NCBI GenBank assembly: GCA_046496815.1
Contig: JAWOGN010000333.1
Location: 1 to 9,394, forward strand
Direction: 5' to 3'
Length of the DNA: 9,394 nucleotides
DNA from: JAWOGN01 sp046496815
GTDB taxonomy: Bacteria; Desulfobacterota; DSM-4660; Desulfatiglandales; Desulfatiglandaceae
In this document: piece after piece, positions 6,840 to 9,394 of the stretch
Layout: every line of letters begins with the position of its first letter
Numbering within the stretch: the stretch's first letter is position 1
Program-made: the position numbers and the translations under genes
Notes under the pieces: model-generated
The model's input: the letters and a program-made list of their open reading frames with translations, nothing else
The model's database searches: none
What the model was told of the DNA's origin: nothing

Positions 6840-6884
6840 AGAAGAAAAAGAAACACACCGGAATTCAAAAAAGATCTTGATCAC

Positions 6885-8315
6885 ATGGTACCACTCAAAA
6901 ATACCACCCAATCAGACGGCAGACAGTTTAGGTTGGTGAAATTTTTTGCCGCTGCAAGCTTTATTGTGCTCATCATATTCAGCTTTCCTTTCTCTGTGGT
7001 TATCTCCCAAAGAGCCAAGGACATTCTAATGATGAGTTACGAAAACTATGCCCGCCTGCTCGGCTCAAACCTGAATCATCAGGTTTTTCAGAACTTTGTG
7101 CTTCCTGTTACCGAGTGGTTAAGGGAAGATATTAGTCTAAGGGAAAAAAAGCAGTACGAATGGATGGATCGTATTGTACAGAACACGATCCATAGCTTTA
7201 ATATCGATCTAGTCAATATCTATGAAATCCGCGAACCGGTAATCGCCTACAGCACAGATCCCAGCCTGATCGGCAAGCAGGTAGCTGAAACCGCCGGGTA
7301 TCGGAAGGCGGTTGGGGGAGAAGATTCTTCCGGGCTTTTGTCTGAGGGCGACGAGATTTGGGGGCTTGGAATAGAAAGCTTAGGGGGCGAGAAAAAACTC
7401 AGGACCTATATTCCTTTCATGGGCGTAACCCCCTATACGGGCAAAAAATTTGTTATCGGCGTATTCGAGCTGATTCAGGATCTAACAGAGGAATATCGGT
7501 CCATCGTTAAATTCCAGTATGTGATATTCGGGCTTTCTATCCTCATTATGGGCCTGATTTTTGTGGCGCTCCTGCTCATCGTCCATAAGGCGGAGGGAAT
7601 CATAGAGCAACGTGCCAGAGAACAACGAGAACTTGAATCCCAACTCAATCAGGCCGAACGTCTTGCCGCTCTGGGTCAAATGGTTGCCGGGGTTTCTCAC
7701 GAGATCAGAAACCCCTTGGGAATCATTCGGAGTACAGCCGAACTGTTGGGCGGTATGCCCGATGCCACGCAGACCCAGGAAAGGCTTTCAAACGTCATCA
7801 TAGAAGAATCCAGCCGATTGAATAATGTCGTCACCGAATTCCTGGATTTCGCCCGTCCCCAGGAGCCAAACTTTCAGGATTGTTACCTGGAGGACATCCT
7901 TAAGAAAAATCTACAGTTCCTTCAGCCGGAATTTGAAAAAGAAAAGATCTCCGTGCATGATAATTTGGATGGTCGGTCCTTTAAAATGCGGGCCGATCCC
8001 CAAATGCTTTACAGGGCTTTCCTGAACCTGTTTATAAACGGCATTCAAGCCATGGAAAACGGCGGCAGGATAACCGTGGAGGTGGGCGAGGAAAAGAACC
8101 ACTATATTGTGGGCATTGGGGACACAGGATCCGGTATCAGCGAAGAGAACCTCAAAAAAATTTTTGATCCATTCTTTAGCACAAAGGATAAGGGGAGCGG
8201 CCTCGGAATTTCCATTGTTCGAAATATTGTCGAGGGGCATAAGGGATCCATATGGATCGAAACAAAGGATGGGGCGGGGACAAAGGTATTCCTGAAACTG
8301 CCGAGAAAACCATAA
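6885..8315 (+). CDS. membrane sensor histidine kinase, NtrB/AtoS-like, with Cache-type sensor
   Basis: The product is 476 residues. TM1 is at about 18-40 and TM2 at about 212-233. Between them a sensor region of about 170 residues ends in a Cache-like pattern: VNIYEIREPVIAYS, SLIGKQVAET, LRTYIPFM, VIGVFELIQDL. A charged helical linker (236-260) leads to the HisKA domain with phospho-acceptor H272 in VSHEIRNPLG. The ATPase part has the N-box NLFINGIQAM (381-390), G1 DTGSGIS (413-419), F-box FDPFFST (427-433) and G2 GSGLGIS (437-443), all intact. It should autophosphorylate on H272 and pass phosphate to the response regulator encoded 12 nt downstream. The ligand is unknown; Cache sensors often bind small organic acids or amines. 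Start: an in-frame TAG at 6834 bounds the upstream side and no other start codon follows it, but no good Shine-Dalgarno is visible. Confidence 0.93.
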   Translation: MVPLKNTTQSDGRQFRLVKFFAAASFIVLIIFSFPFSVVISQRAKDILMMSYENYARLLGSNLNHQVFQNFVLPVTEWLREDISLREKKQYEWMDRIVQNTIHSFNIDLVNIYEIREPVIAYSTDPSLIGKQVAETAGYRKAVGGEDSSGLLSEGDEIWGLGIESLGGEKKLRTYIPFMGVTPYTGKKFVIGVFELIQDLTEEYRSIVKFQYVIFGLSILIMGLIFVALLLIVHKAEGIIEQRAREQRELESQLNQAERLAALGQMVAGVSHEIRNPLGIIRSTAELLGGMPDATQTQERLSNVIIEESSRLNNVVTEFLDFARPQEPNFQDCYLEDILKKNLQFLQPEFEKEKISVHDNLDGRSFKMRADPQMLYRAFLNLFINGIQAMENGGRITVEVGEEKNHYIVGIGDTGSGISEENLKKIFDPFFSTKDKGSGLGISIVRNIVEGHKGSIWIETKDGAGTKVFLKLPRKP

Positions 8316-8327
8316 GGATCATTGGGT

Positions 8328-9394
8328 ATGGAAACGATCCTGATTGTAGATGACGAAAAGAATTACCTGCTGGTCCTTGAGGCCTTGCTGGCACCCGAGG
8401 GATACGAAATCCTTTCGGCCAATAATGCGAACGACGCCTTGCGATCGATCTCGGAGGCCGATCTCGATTTGGTCATTACGGATATGAAGATGCCCGGGAT
8501 GAACGGAATGGAACTTCTGGAAGCGTGCAAGTTAATAAAACCGGAGCTTCCGGTCATCATGATGACCGCTTACGGAACCATTGAAATGGCCGTTGAGGCC
8601 ATGAAAAAAAACGCCTACGACTACATTACAAAACCCTTCCAAAATGAGCAGTTGAAATTAACGATCAAGAAAGCCCTAGAAAACTATCGACTGATAAAGC
8701 AGAACAAATTTTTGAGCGAAGCCCTCTCCGATCGGTTTCAACATGGAAATATGGTCGGCAAGAGCAAGCCCATGCTCAAGGTCTATGATCTTATCGATAA
8801 GGTCGCTCAATCAAAGGCATCGGTAATGATTACCGGTCCATCCGGCACGGGGAAGGAACTCATTGCCAAGGCCGTTCACTACAGTGGCCCCAGAAAAAAC
8901 AATCCGTTTGTGTCCATTAATTGCGGGGCCCTTACAGAGACCCTCCTGGAGAGTGAGCTTTTTGGACATGAAAAAGGTGCCTTCACCGGCGCTATCGCCA
9001 TGAAAAAAGGACGGTTCGAGCTCGCAGACGGAGGAACTCTCTTCCTGGATGAAGTGGGTGACATGCCTTCACCCCTCCAAGTCAAGCTCCTGCGCGTACT
9101 CCAAGAAATGGAATTCGAAAGAGTCGGGGGAACAAGAACCATCAACGTGGACGTACGGATTCTGTCCGCCTCCAACAGGGATATCAAAGAGGACGTGGCT
9201 CGGGGCACCTTTCGAGAGGACCTCTTCTATCGACTCAATGTGATTCAAATCGAGGTTCCACCTCTGCGTGAGCGAATTGACGACATCCCCTTGCTTGTGA
9301 AGCATTTCATTGAAAAATACACGAGCAATGAAGGGACAGCTAAAGTTGAATTGAGCCCGGAGGCATGGAAAGCGATTTACGCGTATGATTGGCC
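8328..9394 (+). CDS. NtrC-family sigma-54-dependent response regulator, 3'-truncated by the window
   Basis: AAGG (8314-8317) overlaps the kinase stop and precedes ATG 8328 with suitable spacing. The 355 visible residues comprise a receiver domain (1-120) with acidic pocket D8/D9, phospho-acceptor D52 (VITDMKMPG), T80 and K102, followed by a linker and an AAA+ domain from about 142. That domain shows Walker A GPSGTGKE (170-177), the sigma-54-contact loop GAFTGA (217-222), Walker B TLFLDE (237-242), the arginine-finger region FREDLFYRLNV (295-305) and PPLRERIDDIP (311-321). The frame is open to the edge, ending in AYDW just before the expected WPGNVREL sensor II motif; the DNA-binding helix-turn-helix lies beyond. 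All motifs needed for ATP-driven sigma-54 open-complex formation that fall inside the window are intact. Co-transcription with the kinase makes it the cognate regulator. Targets are unknown. Confidence 0.95.
   Translation, partial: METILIVDDEKNYLLVLEALLAPEGYEILSANNANDALRSISEADLDLVITDMKMPGMNGMELLEACKLIKPELPVIMMTAYGTIEMAVEAMKKNAYDYITKPFQNEQLKLTIKKALENYRLIKQNKFLSEALSDRFQHGNMVGKSKPMLKVYDLIDKVAQSKASVMITGPSGTGKELIAKAVHYSGPRKNNPFVSINCGALTETLLESELFGHEKGAFTGAIAMKKGRFELADGGTLFLDEVGDMPSPLQVKLLRVLQEMEFERVGGTRTINVDVRILSASNRDIKEDVARGTFREDLFYRLNVIQIEVPPLRERIDDIPLLVKHFIEKYTSNEGTAKVELSPEAWKAIYAYDW

Overview
The window looks like chromosomal DNA of a Gram-negative bacterium, most likely a Desulfobacterota (former deltaproteobacterial) lineage or a relative. 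This is inference from gene content and protein style: a NtrC-family sigma-54 activator paired with an NtrB/AtoS-like kinase, secreted proteins with ordinary signal peptides, and a YcbK-like M15 peptidase. There are no rRNA or tRNA genes, CRISPR arrays, transposase genes or phage genes.

Layout: (1) 2-784 (+), the 3' part of a zinc M15/DUF882 (YcbK-like) cell-wall peptidase gene, with an extra C-terminal domain. (2) 785-1496, a gene-free stretch of about 710 bp that holds two weak terminator candidates and a MITE-like palindromic element of about 173 bp (1112-1284) with perfect 15-bp terminal inverted repeats. (3) 1533-5419 (+), a probable operon of two tandem paralogous exported proteins resembling the DUF4139 family, followed by a divergent PurD-like ATP-grasp ligase. 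(4) 6705-5416 (-), a radical SAM protein with a long uncharacterised N-terminal region. It converges on the purD-like gene, and the two stop codons overlap inside one CTAG. (5) 6706-6884, a divergent promoter region. (6) 6885-9394 (+), a membrane histidine kinase with a Cache-like sensor and, 12 nt downstream, a NtrC-type response regulator cut by the window edge in its AAA+ domain.

How the genes may work together: the kinase and regulator form a textbook two-component pair that would switch on sigma-54 promoters. I see no convincing sigma-54 promoter in this window, so their targets probably lie elsewhere. The two DUF4139-like proteins plus the PurD-like ligase are the least conventional set. 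Two envelope proteins share an apparent transcript with a cytosolic ligase whose substrate-side motifs differ from canonical PurD. I do not see a clearly new defence or mobile system. The PurD-like and radical SAM genes, together with the paralog pair, are what most deserve a second look.
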